64,000 bases of DNA. Origin: Microvirga pudoricolor. Lineage in GTDB: Bacteria; Pseudomonadota; Alphaproteobacteria; Rhizobiales; Beijerinckiaceae. Of the stretch, positions 53,334-62,019 are shown piece after piece. Where the stretch lies: assembly GCF_016892705.1 (NCBI RefSeq), contig NZ_JAFEMB010000001.1, positions 186,001-250,000 of the forward strand. Direction: 5' to 3'. A program made the translations under genes and the position numbers. How positions within the stretch are numbered: position 1 is the stretch's first letter; every line of letters begins with the position of its first letter. Under the pieces are notes generated by a model that saw only the letters and a list, made by a program, of their open reading frames with translations, was not told where the DNA came from and ran no database searches.

Positions 53334-54349
53334 TTCTGTTCCTGTTGCGTCGCCTCGTCACGATGATCGTGACGCTGCTCATCATATCGGCCTTGGTGTT
53401 CTTCATCATCAAGTTGCCGCCTGGGGACTTCCTGTCCAACCAGATCGCTGAGCTGCGGGCCCAGGGTGAGGCGGATTCGGTCGCCAAGGCCGAGTTCCTG
53501 ATCAAGCAATACGGGCTCGATCGGCCGGCCTGGGAGCAGTACCTGGTCTGGATCGGCGTGATGCCCGGCCCCAACGGGTTTTCCGGCCTCCTGCAGGGCG
53601 ACTGGGGCTGGTCATTCGAATACGATAAGCCTGTGGTCGACGTGGTGGGCGATGCGCTCTGGCTGACGCTGGTGGTCAACCTCGCGGTGGTGATCTTCAT
53701 CCACCTCGTGTCGATCCCCATCGCGATCTACTCGGCGACCCGGCAATATTCCGTGGGCGACTACGTGGCGACTTTCATCGGCTATATCGGGCTGGCGACG
53801 CCCAGCTTCCTTCTGGCCCTCATCATGCTCTACTACGCCAACCGATGGTTCGGCGTGTCCATCGGCGGCCTCTACGACGCACGTTTTTCCGGCGAGCCCT
53901 GGACCTGGGAGAAGATTCGTTCCCTTCTCTCCCATCTCATCGTGCCCACGGTCGTCATCGGCCTTGCCGGCACGGCGGCCATGATCAGGCGCATGCGGGC
54001 CAATCTGCTCGACGAGCTCGGCAAGCAATATTACGTGACGGCGAAGGCCAAGGGCCTCGCGCCCACGCGGGCGCTCCTGAAATATCCCTTCCGGATGTCC
54101 CTGAATCCCTTCGTGGCCGATATCGGCAACCTGCTCCCGCACCTGATCTCCGGCTCCGTCCTGGTGTCGCTGGTGCTGAGCTTGCCCACGGTCGGGCCGA
54201 TCCTGCTCGCGGCGCTCAAGAGCCAGGACCAGTTCCTCGCGGGCTTCATCCTCATGTTCGTGGCCGTTCTCACGGTCATCGGCATGCTGATTTCGGACCT
54301 GCTCCTGGCCCTCCTCGATCCCCGCATCCGGGCCGGAGGCGCCCGATGA
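53330..54349 (+). CDS. Peptide ABC transporter permease (DppB-type)
   Basis: The 339-residue membrane protein has about six helices. The start L-L-R-R-L-V-T-M-I-V-T-L-L-I and the EAA region (A-K-A-K-G-L-A-P-T-R-A-L-L-K-Y-P) are typical of DppB/OppB. It overlaps the binding-protein gene (ATGA) and is followed by another ATGA overlap with the second permease. Confidence 0.94.
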   Translation: MILFLLRRLVTMIVTLLIISALVFFIIKLPPGDFLSNQIAELRAQGEADSVAKAEFLIKQYGLDRPAWEQYLVWIGVMPGPNGFSGLLQGDWGWSFEYDKPVVDVVGDALWLTLVVNLAVVIFIHLVSIPIAIYSATRQYSVGDYVATFIGYIGLATPSFLLALIMLYYANRWFGVSIGGLYDARFSGEPWTWEKIRSLLSHLIVPTVVIGLAGTAAMIRRMRANLLDELGKQYYVTAKAKGLAPTRALLKYPFRMSLNPFVADIGNLLPHLISGSVLVSLVLSLPTVGPILLAALKSQDQFLAGFILMFVAVLTVIGMLISDLLLALLDPRIRAGGAR

Positions 54350-55509
54350 ACGAGGTCGCTCCCCTCAAGAGGCACTATGTCAACCCGGCTCCCTTCGATC
54401 CGGGCCTGACCGAACCGTCGGGCACGGAGAACGAAAGCTTCTATCGAGCCTCTTCCTGGAAGCTCATGTGGTGGAAGTTCCGGCGCCACCGGGTCGCCGT
54501 GGCCTCCGCCTTCGTGCTCCTCGCCTTCTACCTCCTCGTCCCTTTCGTGGAAGTGGTGGCTCCCTACAACCAGACCAAACGCAACGGCGACTTCATCTAC
54601 GCGCCGCCGCAGGGCATTCACCTGATGCACGAGGGTCGCTTCGTCGGCCCCTTCGTCTATCCCTACAAGTTCGAGTTCAACCTCGAAACGTTCCGGCGCG
54701 ACTACACCGTCGACCGTTCGACGCCGCAGCCGATCCGCTTCCTGTGCCGGGGAGACGCCTACGAGTTCTGGGGGATCTGGACCACGGATTTCCACCTCGT
54801 CTGTCCGCCCGAGAACGGCACCATGTTCCTGCTCGGAACGGACCGCCTCGGACGGGACGTCCTGTCCCGCATCATCTATGGGGCGCGCATCTCGCTGACC
54901 ATCGGCATCGTGGGAATCGCGGTCTCGTTCGCGCTCGGGCTCTTTTTCGGCGGTCTCGCGGGCTATCTCGGAGGGTGGGTCGATCACATCGTCCAGCGCA
55001 TGATCGAGATCATCCGCTCCATGCCCGAACTACCCCTCTGGTTGGCCCTGTCGGCGGCCCTTCCGCCCAACTGGAGCCCGATTCTCGTCTTCTTCGGCAT
55101 CACCATCATCCTCGGCATGCTCGACTGGCCGGGCCTTGCCCGCGCGGTGCGGTCCAAGCTGCTCTCCCTACGGGAGGAGGACTTCGTGAAAGCCGCCGAA
55201 CTCATGGGCGCGTCCAAGCGCCGGATCATCGCGCGCCACCTCATACCGAACTTCATGAGCCACCTGATCGCGTCGGCGACCCTGTCGATCCCGTCGATGA
55301 TCCTGGGCGAGACCGCTCTGTCCTTCCTGGGGCTGGGCCTGCGCCCGCCCGTCACGAGCTGGGGCGTGCTTCTCAACGAGGCCCAGAACCTCGCCGCCGT
55401 GCAGCTCCATCCCTGGCTGCTCTTCCCCATCATCCCGGTGATCGTGGTGGTGCTCGCCTTCAACTTCATGGGCGATGGCCTGAGAGACGCGGCCGATCCG
55501 TATCACTGA
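54346..55509 (+). CDS. Peptide ABC transporter permease (DppC/YejE-type)
   Basis: The 387-residue permease has an N-terminal cytoplasmic tail, a first helix near residues 47-68, then a long periplasmic insertion of about 100 residues before the conserved core (L-G-T-D-R-L-G-R-D-V-L-S-R-I-I-Y-G-A-R). The insertion is characteristic of YejE-like rather than short DppC proteins. The EAA loop is A-A-E-L-M-G-A-S-K-R-R-I-I-A-R-H. Together with the fused ATPase this supports a Yej-like peptide importer, though the gene order differs from yejABEF. Confidence 0.93.
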   Translation: MNEVAPLKRHYVNPAPFDPGLTEPSGTENESFYRASSWKLMWWKFRRHRVAVASAFVLLAFYLLVPFVEVVAPYNQTKRNGDFIYAPPQGIHLMHEGRFVGPFVYPYKFEFNLETFRRDYTVDRSTPQPIRFLCRGDAYEFWGIWTTDFHLVCPPENGTMFLLGTDRLGRDVLSRIIYGARISLTIGIVGIAVSFALGLFFGGLAGYLGGWVDHIVQRMIEIIRSMPELPLWLALSAALPPNWSPILVFFGITIILGMLDWPGLARAVRSKLLSLREEDFVKAAELMGASKRRIIARHLIPNFMSHLIASATLSIPSMILGETALSFLGLGLRPPVTSWGVLLNEAQNLAAVQLHPWLLFPIIPVIVVVLAFNFMGDGLRDAADPYH

Positions 55510-55542
55510 ACCAGCCAGGAAAGCGTCCAGGAAACCAGCCAA

Positions 55543-55570
55543 GAAAAAAGGCGCCCTGGGGCGCCTTTTT
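55543..55570. terminator. Bidirectional intrinsic terminator
   Basis: GGCGCC at 55550-55555 and its complement at 55560-55565 pair around a four-base loop, with an A-run before and a T-run after. It terminates both the peptide transporter operon and the convergent helicase gene. Confidence 0.9.
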
Positions 55571-55588
55571 CAATTCGTGCGTCTCACC

Positions 55589-57073
55589 TCAGCGGCGAGG
55601 GCCCTTGTCGAGCCAAGCCACCTGGGCGCCGTCGCTGCGGCCTTCCTGGCGGCGGAAGGGCTGGGTCGATGCGACTGGGCGCGGGGCCGATCCCTGCGGC
55701 TTGGCGCCGCCCGAGCCGGGCCTGCCTTGTACGGAACGTTGGGTGTTGGCGGTCTGGCCACCGGCCGCCTGGCCACCCGGCTTGCCGCCTCGGCTCCGCC
55801 GGCGCTTGGGGCCGCGCTCGGCTTGCGCGTCGTTCTGGCGGGACGCGCCATGGCCCTGGGGCTTCTGACCGCGGGCGTGCGGCTGAGGGCGTCCGCCGCC
55901 GCGCTGCGGGATGGGCGCATCCGCATCGAGATCGCCGGCCGCGAAGCCTTCCGGCATCGGCAGAACCGGCACGGTCTGGCGGGTGAGCTTCTGGATGTCG
56001 GACAGAAAGGCTTTCTCTTCCTTATTGCAGAACGAGATGGCCTGACCGGCGGCTCCGGCGCGGGCCGTGCGTCCGATGCGGTGAACGTAGGATTCCGGCA
56101 CATTCGGCAGGTCGAAGTTGATGACGTGCGTCACGCCCTCCACGTCGATGCCGCGGGCTGCGATGTCGGTGGCCACCAGAACCCGGCAGGAGCCGTCCCG
56201 GAAGGCCGCCAGCGCCCGCTCGCGGGCCGGTTGGGACTTGTTGCCGTGGATGGCCGCGCCCGAGATGCCAGCCTTCTCGAGACCGCGCACGACCTTGTCG
56301 GCCCCGTGCTTGGTGCGCGTGAAGACCAGGACGCGGTCGATCGCGGGATCACGCAGCAGGATTTCCAGCAGAGGCTGCTTCCGGCCCGTGGAGACGAACA
56401 TGACGCCCTGCTCCACGCGCTCGGCCGTGGTGGCGACGGGGGTCACGGCCACCTTGGCCGGATTGCGCAAGAAGTCGTCGGCCAGCGAGGAGATCGTCTT
56501 CGGCATGGTAGCCGAGAAGAACAGGCTCTGGCGGTCCTTGGGAAGCATGGTCACGATGCGCTTCAGGGCATGGATGAAGCCCAGGTCCAGCATCTGATCG
56601 GCCTCGTCGAGGACGAGGATTTCCACGTCGCGCAGGGACAGGGCGCGGCGGTCGATGAGGTCGAGCAAGCGACCGGGGGTCGCCACCAGAACATCGACGC
56701 CCGTTGCCATCTCGCGCTCCTGACGGGGGAGATTGACGCCGCCGAACACCACGGCGGTCTTGACCCGCAGATTGCGGCCATAGGTGCGGAAGCTGTCGGC
56801 GATCTGGCCGGCGAGTTCCCGGGTGGGGCTCAGGACCAGAACCCGGCAGCCCTTGCGGGGCAGCGGCTTCGGCGTCTTGGCCAGGTGGTTCAGGATCGGA
56901 AGCGCGAAGGCCGCCGTCTTGCCGGTGCCCGTCTGGGCGATGCCGCACACGTCGCGGCCCTCGAGAGCCAGCGGGATCGTCTGGGCCTGGATCGGAGTCG
57001 GCTTCTCATAGCCCTCGGCGGCGAGCGCCTTCAGGAGGGGCTCGGCCAATCCGAAATCGGTGAAAAGGGTCAT
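55589..57073 (-). CDS. rhlE: DEAD-box RNA helicase (RhlE family)
   Basis: The 494-residue helicase has the Q motif (G-Y-E-K-P-T-P-I-Q), motif I A-Q-T-G-T-G-K-T (46-53), motif II D-E-A-D near residue 150, motif III S-A-T and motif VI H-R-I-G-R-T-A-R-A-G. The last 110 residues are basic, glycine- and glutamine-rich and likely disordered (RNA-contacting tail). It probably remodels RNA during ribosome assembly or cold adaptation. The upstream gap 57074-57478 is long enough for a leader transcript. Confidence 0.95.
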   Translation of the reverse strand: MTLFTDFGLAEPLLKALAAEGYEKPTPIQAQTIPLALEGRDVCGIAQTGTGKTAAFALPILNHLAKTPKPLPRKGCRVLVLSPTRELAGQIADSFRTYGRNLRVKTAVVFGGVNLPRQEREMATGVDVLVATPGRLLDLIDRRALSLRDVEILVLDEADQMLDLGFIHALKRIVTMLPKDRQSLFFSATMPKTISSLADDFLRNPAKVAVTPVATTAERVEQGVMFVSTGRKQPLLEILLRDPAIDRVLVFTRTKHGADKVVRGLEKAGISGAAIHGNKSQPARERALAAFRDGSCRVLVATDIAARGIDVEGVTHVINFDLPNVPESYVHRIGRTARAGAAGQAISFCNKEEKAFLSDIQKLTRQTVPVLPMPEGFAAGDLDADAPIPQRGGGRPQPHARGQKPQGHGASRQNDAQAERGPKRRRSRGGKPGGQAAGGQTANTQRSVQGRPGSGGAKPQGSAPRPVASTQPFRRQEGRSDGAQVAWLDKGPRR

Positions 57074-57478
57074 TCTTGGCTTTCAAACACAAAGCGGGGA
57101 GCCACGAGCAAGACCGCTCACGGGCTGGACATTACCGGGCTCTAGGGAGACGACCCGCGTGATGGGGTGTCAGAGGAAAGCGATTGAAGAAGGGGGCCGG
57201 GCCTCCGCTGCCTCGCGGATATCCGTCACGCAGCCCCACTCAAGCGCTTCATTGAGCGCTGACGCTAGATGGCATATGAGGGAGCATGACGCGTTCGTCA
57301 AGCCCGGATCGGCCCTGGGAGCTCCCTCGAGGAGGCATCGGGGGAAACTCACGGAGGCCCCAACGGAACCTCCACGGAACTGCAACGGCCCCGCTTGAAG
57401 GCACGCATGAGTTGGTTTAGGCGGCTAATGAATTGATGGCGGCCGGTTTTCAGGCTGCCGTTAGGGAAGATCTATTTC
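57074..57478. other. 405-base divergent gap upstream of rhlE and glpD
   Basis: The region contains no convincing gene. It must hold promoters for both neighbours. Around 57238-57265 there is a small inverted repeat built on AGCGCT (CTCAA-N8-TTGAG), and around 57350-57385 several ACGGAAC-like short repeats. Either could be an operator; none matches a motif I know for these genes. Confidence 0.6.
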
Positions 57479-58999
57479 ATGACAACCACAACCGATCTTC
57501 TGATCGTCGGCGGCGGCATCAACGGCGCGGGGATCGCGCGCGACGCGGTGGGCCGGGGGCTCTCCGTGGTCCTGTGCGAGCAGGGCGATCTGGCGGGCTA
57601 TACATCCTCGGCCAGTACGAAGCTGATCCACGGGGGCCTTCGCTATCTCGAATATTACGAGTTTCGCCTCGTCCGGGAGGCTCTGTTCGAGCGCGAGCGC
57701 CTGCTGGCGGCCGCGCCGCACATCATCTGGCCCCTCCGCTTCATCCTCCCGCACGAGAAGGGCATCCGGCCGGCCTGGTTCGTGCGCCTCGGGTTATTCC
57801 TGTACGACCATCTGGCCCCACGCAAGAAGCTGCCCGGGACGGAGACGATCCACCTGACCACGCATCCCGCGGGTAAGGGCCTCAAGCCCGGCTTCGACAC
57901 GGCTTTCGTGTACTCGGACTGCTGGGTGGAGGACAGCCGCATGGTGGCGCTCAACGCCCTGGACGCGGCCGAGCGTGGCGCGGACATCAGGGTGCGCACC
58001 AAGCTGGTTGCGGCGCGGCGCGACGAAGACGGATGGGTGGCCACCCTGCAGGATGCCGACAGCGGAGAGACACGGGAGGTCCACGCCCGCGTTCTGGTCA
58101 ACGCCGCCGGGCCCTTCGTGGCGGACGTGCTGAACGCCAAGCTCGGCCTCAACACGCAGAAGGGCGTTCGCCTGGTCAAGGGCAGCCACATCGTGGTGCC
58201 GAAACTGTTCGACACGCCCCAGGCCTTCATCCTGCAGAACACGGACAAGCGCATCGTGTTCGCGATCCCCTATCAGGAGAAGTTCACCCTTATCGGAACC
58301 ACGGACATTCCCGTGGAGGCCGTGCCGGACAAGAAGGTGACGATCAGCGACGCGGAGGTTCAATATCTCTGCGACGTGGTGAACCATTTCTTCAAGCGCC
58401 AGGTGACGCCTGCCGACGTGGTGTGGACCTATTCCGGCGTCCGTCCTCTGTTCGACGACGGCTCGGTGAACGCTTCGGCGGTCACGCGCGACTACGTGTT
58501 CGACCTGGACGCCCCTGGCGGCAAGTCTCCCGTGCTGTCGATCTTCGGCGGCAAGATCACCACATTCCGCAAGCTCTCGGAGCATGCCCTCGATGAGCTC
58601 AAGCCTTACTTCCCCAACATGAAGCCCTCGTGGACCGAAACCGCGAAGCTTCCCGGCGGGGATATGCCGGACGCGGATTTCGATCGTTTCTTCGCGGGTG
58701 TGAGGCAGCGCTGGCCCTTCCTGCCCGAGCCCCTTGCCCGCCGCCTTTCGCGCGCCTATGGCACCAGGATCGAGGAGTTGCTCGGCAAGGCCGCCTCCCT
58801 GGCCGACCTCGGAGAAGACTTCGGCGGCGGCCTTACGGCTGCGGAGATCGATTATCTCGTCCGGTGGGAATGGGCCCGGACCGCCGAGGACATCCTCTGG
58901 CGCCGCTCTAAACTCGGGCTTCACGTGCCGGTGGACGCGCCCGAGAGGATCGACGCCTATCTGGCGCGCCGCGGGCCCGATGCGGTGGCCGCGCAGTGA
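57479..58999 (+). CDS. glpD: Aerobic glycerol-3-phosphate dehydrogenase
   Basis: The 506-residue FAD enzyme oxidises glycerol-3-phosphate to dihydroxyacetone phosphate at the inner membrane, feeding electrons to quinone. The FAD fingerprint L-I-V-G-G-G-I-N-G-A-G-I-A-R-D is at residues 8-22 and the family motif S-S-A-S-T-K-L-I-H-G-G-L-R-Y-L-E follows. The C-terminal domain (L-S-R-A-Y-G-T-R) is complete. No glpR or glpK is adjacent in the window. Confidence 0.97.
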   Translation: MTTTTDLLIVGGGINGAGIARDAVGRGLSVVLCEQGDLAGYTSSASTKLIHGGLRYLEYYEFRLVREALFERERLLAAAPHIIWPLRFILPHEKGIRPAWFVRLGLFLYDHLAPRKKLPGTETIHLTTHPAGKGLKPGFDTAFVYSDCWVEDSRMVALNALDAAERGADIRVRTKLVAARRDEDGWVATLQDADSGETREVHARVLVNAAGPFVADVLNAKLGLNTQKGVRLVKGSHIVVPKLFDTPQAFILQNTDKRIVFAIPYQEKFTLIGTTDIPVEAVPDKKVTISDAEVQYLCDVVNHFFKRQVTPADVVWTYSGVRPLFDDGSVNASAVTRDYVFDLDAPGGKSPVLSIFGGKITTFRKLSEHALDELKPYFPNMKPSWTETAKLPGGDMPDADFDRFFAGVRQRWPFLPEPLARRLSRAYGTRIEELLGKAASLADLGEDFGGGLTAAEIDYLVRWEWARTAEDILWRRSKLGLHVPVDAPERIDAYLARRGPDAVAAQ

Positions 59000-59018
59000 A
59001 ATCAGGCATGGATTGAGC

Positions 59019-59042
59019 TCACAGGGGCATTACGCCCTGTGA
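59019..59042. terminator. Hairpin between convergent glpD and HIT genes
   Basis: TCACAGGG at 59019-59026 pairs perfectly with CCCTGTGA at 59035-59042 around an eight-base loop. It has no T-run. It lies just after the glpD stop and before the end of the convergent HIT gene. Confidence 0.5.
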
Positions 59043-59088
59043 CCAGGGCCCGGCAATCAGGCCTTGGCCCGCGTTTTGCCCCCCGCAC

Positions 59089-59508
59089 CTAAGCCAGCGC
59101 GCCCCGCAACCGCTCGGCGTGCTCTGCCAGAACGTCCGGTTTTTCCATCTGCCCCGTGTGGGGCTTGAGCGGCTCGCCTTCGAAGCGTGGGATCACGTGG
59201 ACATGCAGATGGAAGACGACCTGCCCGCCCGCGCTCTCGTTGAACTGCTGGATCGTCACTCCATCCGCCCCAAACGCGCTCTTGGCCGCAAGCGCGACCC
59301 TTTGCACCCCCTTCATGAGTTCGCCGAGGCTCTCAGGGTCCGCATCGAGAATATTGCGCGACGGAATCTTGGGGATCACCAGGGTGTGACCGGCCCCTCG
59401 CGGCATGATGTCCATGAAGGCCAGCACATGATCGTTCTCATAGACCGTGTGAGCCGGCATCTCACCCCGCAGGATCTGGGCGAAGATGTTGCTGTCGTCG
59501 TAGCTCAT
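59089..59508 (-). CDS. HIT-family nucleotide hydrolase
   Basis: The 139-residue protein shows the histidine triad H100-L-H102-V-H104-V-I-P of the HIT superfamily, with the HINT-like start D-D-S-N-I-F-A-Q-I-L-R-G-E. HIT proteins hydrolyse adenosine phosphoramidates or dinucleoside polyphosphates. The ATG at 59508 is preferred because family homology starts there; the frame upstream to 59589 has no ribosome-binding site. Confidence 0.92.
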   Translation of the reverse strand: MSYDDSNIFAQILRGEMPAHTVYENDHVLAFMDIMPRGAGHTLVIPKIPSRNILDADPESLGELMKGVQRVALAAKSAFGADGVTIQQFNESAGGQVVFHLHVHVIPRFEGEPLKPHTGQMEKPDVLAEHAERLRGALA

Positions 59509-59714
59509 GAGGTCATCCGTTCCTGACGCGGTGTCTGCTGGTTCGAACTCACTCAACTGGGGAGAGCGCCGGACGTCAACTGCGTCCAAAGCCTTGCTCG
59601 CCCCGGCGGCACAGGATTTTAGAACGATTTCACTCTGGAATAGATACCTAAACTCGAGGCTATAGCCAAGCTTATCTGCGTATTCGGATAGTTAATTTCA
59701 TGTCTGCTTTAAGC

Positions 59715-59739
59715 GGAACTATCGAATTGGGCATGGGTT
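59715..59739 (+). promoter_or_regulatory. EcfG-type promoter of the KGG stress protein
   Basis: GGAAC at 59715-59719 is followed after 16 bases by GGTT (consensus CGTT, one mismatch). It lies 38 bases upstream of the KGG gene start. The family is stress-induced, which supports the reading. Confidence 0.55.
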
Positions 59740-59777
59740 GTTGAAAACGAAAGCATTCATCGCCGAGGAGGAAAGAG

Positions 59778-59972
59778 ATGGCGACTGGCAGTTCGACCTC
59801 GAAACGCGGTTTCGCATCTATGGATGGTGACCGTCAGCGTGAAATCGCGAGCAAAGGTGGCAAAAGCGTTCCCGCCGAGAAGCGTTCATTCTCGCAAGAC
59901 CGTGAACTGGCCTCCGAGGCTGGCCGCAAGGGTGGTCAAGCCTCAGGCAGCAGCAGAAGCCCACAGGATTGA
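59778..59972 (+). CDS. KGG-domain general stress protein
   Basis: A 64-residue hydrophilic protein with two KGG-type repeats (R-E-I-A-S-K-G-G-K-S and E-A-G-R-K-G-G-Q-A), characteristic of GsiB/YciG-like stress proteins (PF10685). Predicted to be disordered and cytoplasmic, possibly protective during desiccation or starvation. AGGAGG precedes the ATG, and an EcfG-like promoter and a strong terminator flank it, so it is a monocistronic stress gene. Confidence 0.93.
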   Translation: MATGSSTSKRGFASMDGDRQREIASKGGKSVPAEKRSFSQDRELASEAGRKGGQASGSSRSPQD

Positions 59973-59984
59973 TGGGCATCGCAT

Positions 59985-60016
59985 AAAGGGGCCGATTTAT
60001 CGGCCCCTTTCTTTTT
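59985..60016 (+). terminator. Intrinsic terminator after the KGG gene
   Basis: AAAGGGGCCG and CGGCCCCTTT form a ten-base stem around ATTTAT, followed by CTTTTT. It begins 12 bases after the stop. Confidence 0.92.
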
Positions 60017-60064
60017 GGCAAGAAGGTGATTCAGGCAGCGAAACCCGGATGAGGTCCGACGCTG

Positions 60065-60601
60065 TCAGGGGCTGAAATGGAAGCGGTTGTATCCGCTGGC
60101 GAAGGCGGCACGCTCGGCCTCGGACAGGATCACGCGAGATCCCATGACCGCCTCGAAAGTATCCTTGGTCAAAAAGGCTGTCTTGAAGGGCAGGCTCTTC
60201 AAGGAAGCGCAGATATCGTGCGCCAGCGACATGAGCGGCCCTTCGCCAGCGATCCCAAGAGCTCGGCCTGCCTCCAAGGCAAGATCGTCATGGGCCCCAT
60301 CCGCGGCGCTGATAAGGGTCATGAGGCAGAACTCATCCGCGCTGCCCCACCGGGAATGGAGCGGGCGGAAGTCCAACGGCGTCTCCCGCTTTCGACGCAG
60401 GGCAAACCCAAACAGCAGGCTGTCCGAGACGGTTGCTCGGGACGCCTCAGGGCCGATCAGGCGCGTCAGCTCTGCCTCGAGCCCATCCATGGCCGCGACG
60501 CTGCCGTGACCTTCGGACGATCCGAAGGTGCGAAACAGATCGATCACAGAGACCGCATGTGGTTCGAATAGGATTGAGACACTTCTTGGGCTTTCACCCA
60601 T
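60065..60601 (-). CDS. Hypothetical protein, second gene of an EcfG-type operon
   Basis: The 178-residue protein has no membrane segment or signal peptide and is mostly helical, with L-L-F-G-F-A-L-R-R-K-R and an acidic A-D-G-A-H-D-D-L-A-L-E segment. I do not recognise a family. The start at 60601 has GCGGAG upstream; a longer frame to 60667 would overlap the upstream gene. It lies 43 bases downstream of another small unknown gene and should share its stress promoter. Confidence 0.75.
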   Translation of the reverse strand: MGESPRSVSILFEPHAVSVIDLFRTFGSSEGHGSVAAMDGLEAELTRLIGPEASRATVSDSLLFGFALRRKRETPLDFRPLHSRWGSADEFCLMTLISAADGAHDDLALEAGRALGIAGEGPLMSLAHDICASLKSLPFKTAFLTKDTFEAVMGSRVILSEAERAAFASGYNRFHFSP

Positions 60602-60644
60602 CACTCCGCCTCCATGAGCCCCCGGAGGCTCCCCCTCACCATAT

Positions 60645-60881
60645 TTAGCCAATGCGCGAGGCCGCAAGTGCCAGCGAGTCGTAATGCGAAGGAACGACCA
60701 GACGGCGCTGGACCATTAAGGGGCAGATCACCTCATCCCGCTGCCGGGCGGTCACAAGTCCGCTCAACATCGACGCAACCTGCGGATCGTCACTGGCATG
60801 GCTCGTGGTCACGAGCCGCAACAGTTCCGTCGGTAGGTCCTGAGTACAGAACAGGGTCCCCAGATCATCCGTGGCTGACAT
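60645..60881 (-). CDS. Small hypothetical protein, first gene of an EcfG-type operon
   Basis: A 78-residue soluble protein (M-S-A-T-D-D-L-G-T-L-F) with no recognisable domain. GGGAGA precedes the ATG by a good distance, and an exact GGAAC-N16-CGTT promoter ends 36 bases upstream. Together these support a real gene despite its small size. Function unknown; the promoter suggests a role in the general stress response. Confidence 0.75.
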   Translation of the reverse strand: MSATDDLGTLFCTQDLPTELLRLVTTSHASDDPQVASMLSGLVTARQRDEVICPLMVQRRLVVPSHYDSLALAASRIG

Positions 60882-60917
60882 AGCGATCTCCCTGCAATTT
60901 TATGACTATAGATGCTC

Positions 60918-60942
60918 AACGTGACGCTTGGAGCCTGGTTCC
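60918..60942 (-). promoter_or_regulatory. EcfG-type promoter of the two-gene unknown operon
   Basis: On the minus strand, GGAAC (60942-60938), a 16-base spacer and CGTT (60921-60918) match the EcfG consensus exactly. The -10 element is 36 bases from the start codon at 60881. Confidence 0.8.
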
Positions 60943-61010
60943 GGCCCGGTCAGCATGTCGCAGCCAAGCTCCACCCATTCCATATTGAAATAATATTACT
61001 TCTTATAGGC

Positions 61011-61045
61011 AAAAGAAGGGCGCCCGGCCGAATGGCCGAGCGCCC
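61011..61045 (-). terminator. Intrinsic terminator of the PRC-barrel gene
   Basis: On the minus strand a long stem (GGGCGC-CGGCC with one bulge, loop ATTC) is followed by TTCTTTT. It begins about 18 bases after the stop at 61063. Confidence 0.85.
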
Positions 61046-61062
61046 AAGACGAGGCGATGAGA

Positions 61063-61746
61063 TTACCGATTGGCGGAGGGGTCGAACTTAGGCGCAGCCT
61101 GGAGCTCTTCCTTCGTCATGCGCAGCATGACACGTTCCGGATTGTTGAGGGCGGTCGAGCCCGTGTTGGCCTGAGCGTTGTTGGACGCCATCGTGCCGGT
61201 GCCGGCGGTGCCCATCGTGCCGGTCGAGCCAGCGGTCGTCGAGCCGGTAGTGGCCGGGCTGTTGGGGGCAGTCGCGTTGGCATTGGCGTTATTCATGGCG
61301 CTGACCTGCGCTTCGCTCTGGAACTCGAGCGCGCTGAACGGGACGGCGACATCCTTTTCGCCGATGCCGAGGAAGCCGCCGACGCCGACAACCGCTGCGA
61401 CGGCCTGGCCGCTGCGGTCCATGATCACATCGTTGATATCGCCGATGGACTCATTGTTGGCGCCCATGACGCGGGTGCCGATGAGCTTGGACGCCATGAC
61501 CTGATTGGCCTCGGCCTTGGTCATGAACTGGCCGCTGGCCGACGGCATAGCCGAGGAGGCGGAACCCGAGGGTGCCATCGTCGACGAGTTGGCGCCCGGC
61601 GTCATGGCAGGCGAACCGGATGTGGTGGAGCCGGAGCCCGTTGCAGCGGGACGGTCGGTCGAACCCGAGGGCATAGTGTTCTGAGCGAAGGCAGGCACAG
61701 CAACAGCCGTTACGAGAAGGCAAGCCAGCATATGCTTCTTCAGCAT
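61063..61746 (-). CDS. Exported PRC-barrel domain protein
   Basis: The 227-residue protein has a Sec signal peptide (cleaved after A-F-A-Q, residue 22), a long serine/threonine/glycine-rich low-complexity linker (about 23-72), a PRC-barrel domain (about 75-130; L-I-G-T-R-V-M-G-A-N-N-E-S-I-G-D-I-N-D) and a second low-complexity region. AGGAG precedes the ATG. PRC-barrel proteins of this sort are often stress-induced and envelope-associated. The exact EcfG promoter 57 bases upstream makes stress control likely. Confidence 0.9.
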   Translation of the reverse strand: MLKKHMLACLLVTAVAVPAFAQNTMPSGSTDRPAATGSGSTTSGSPAMTPGANSSTMAPSGSASSAMPSASGQFMTKAEANQVMASKLIGTRVMGANNESIGDINDVIMDRSGQAVAAVVGVGGFLGIGEKDVAVPFSALEFQSEAQVSAMNNANANATAPNSPATTGSTTAGSTGTMGTAGTGTMASNNAQANTGSTALNNPERVMLRMTKEELQAAPKFDPSANR

Positions 61747-61803
61747 TTTCTCTCTCCTGAAGGTTCGTTTTCAATCATTATCGTGCATGTGACACGTGCG
61801 AAG

Positions 61804-61828
61804 AACGCTCTGTTAACTCTTCGGTTCC
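61804..61828 (-). promoter_or_regulatory. EcfG-type promoter of the PRC-barrel gene
   Basis: On the minus strand GGAAC (61828-61824), exactly 16 bases, and CGTT (61807-61804). The match to the alphaproteobacterial general-stress consensus is exact and lies 57 bases upstream of the start codon. Confidence 0.85.
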
Positions 61829-62019
61829 GAAGTTTTGCGGTTGAAAAACCTCGACAAAACGCATCGGTGACGCCGTCTGAACAGATGTTCACCTTGGCGG
61901 TGCAAGTTCATCGCAAGGCGCAAGCGTTCTCATCACTGTACTGTGATCACTATCGGGAGCTCGATATCGCTTTTTCCGTGCTTCGACGCCGATCCGGCGA
62001 GATCTGAAGACTGGGCGGG

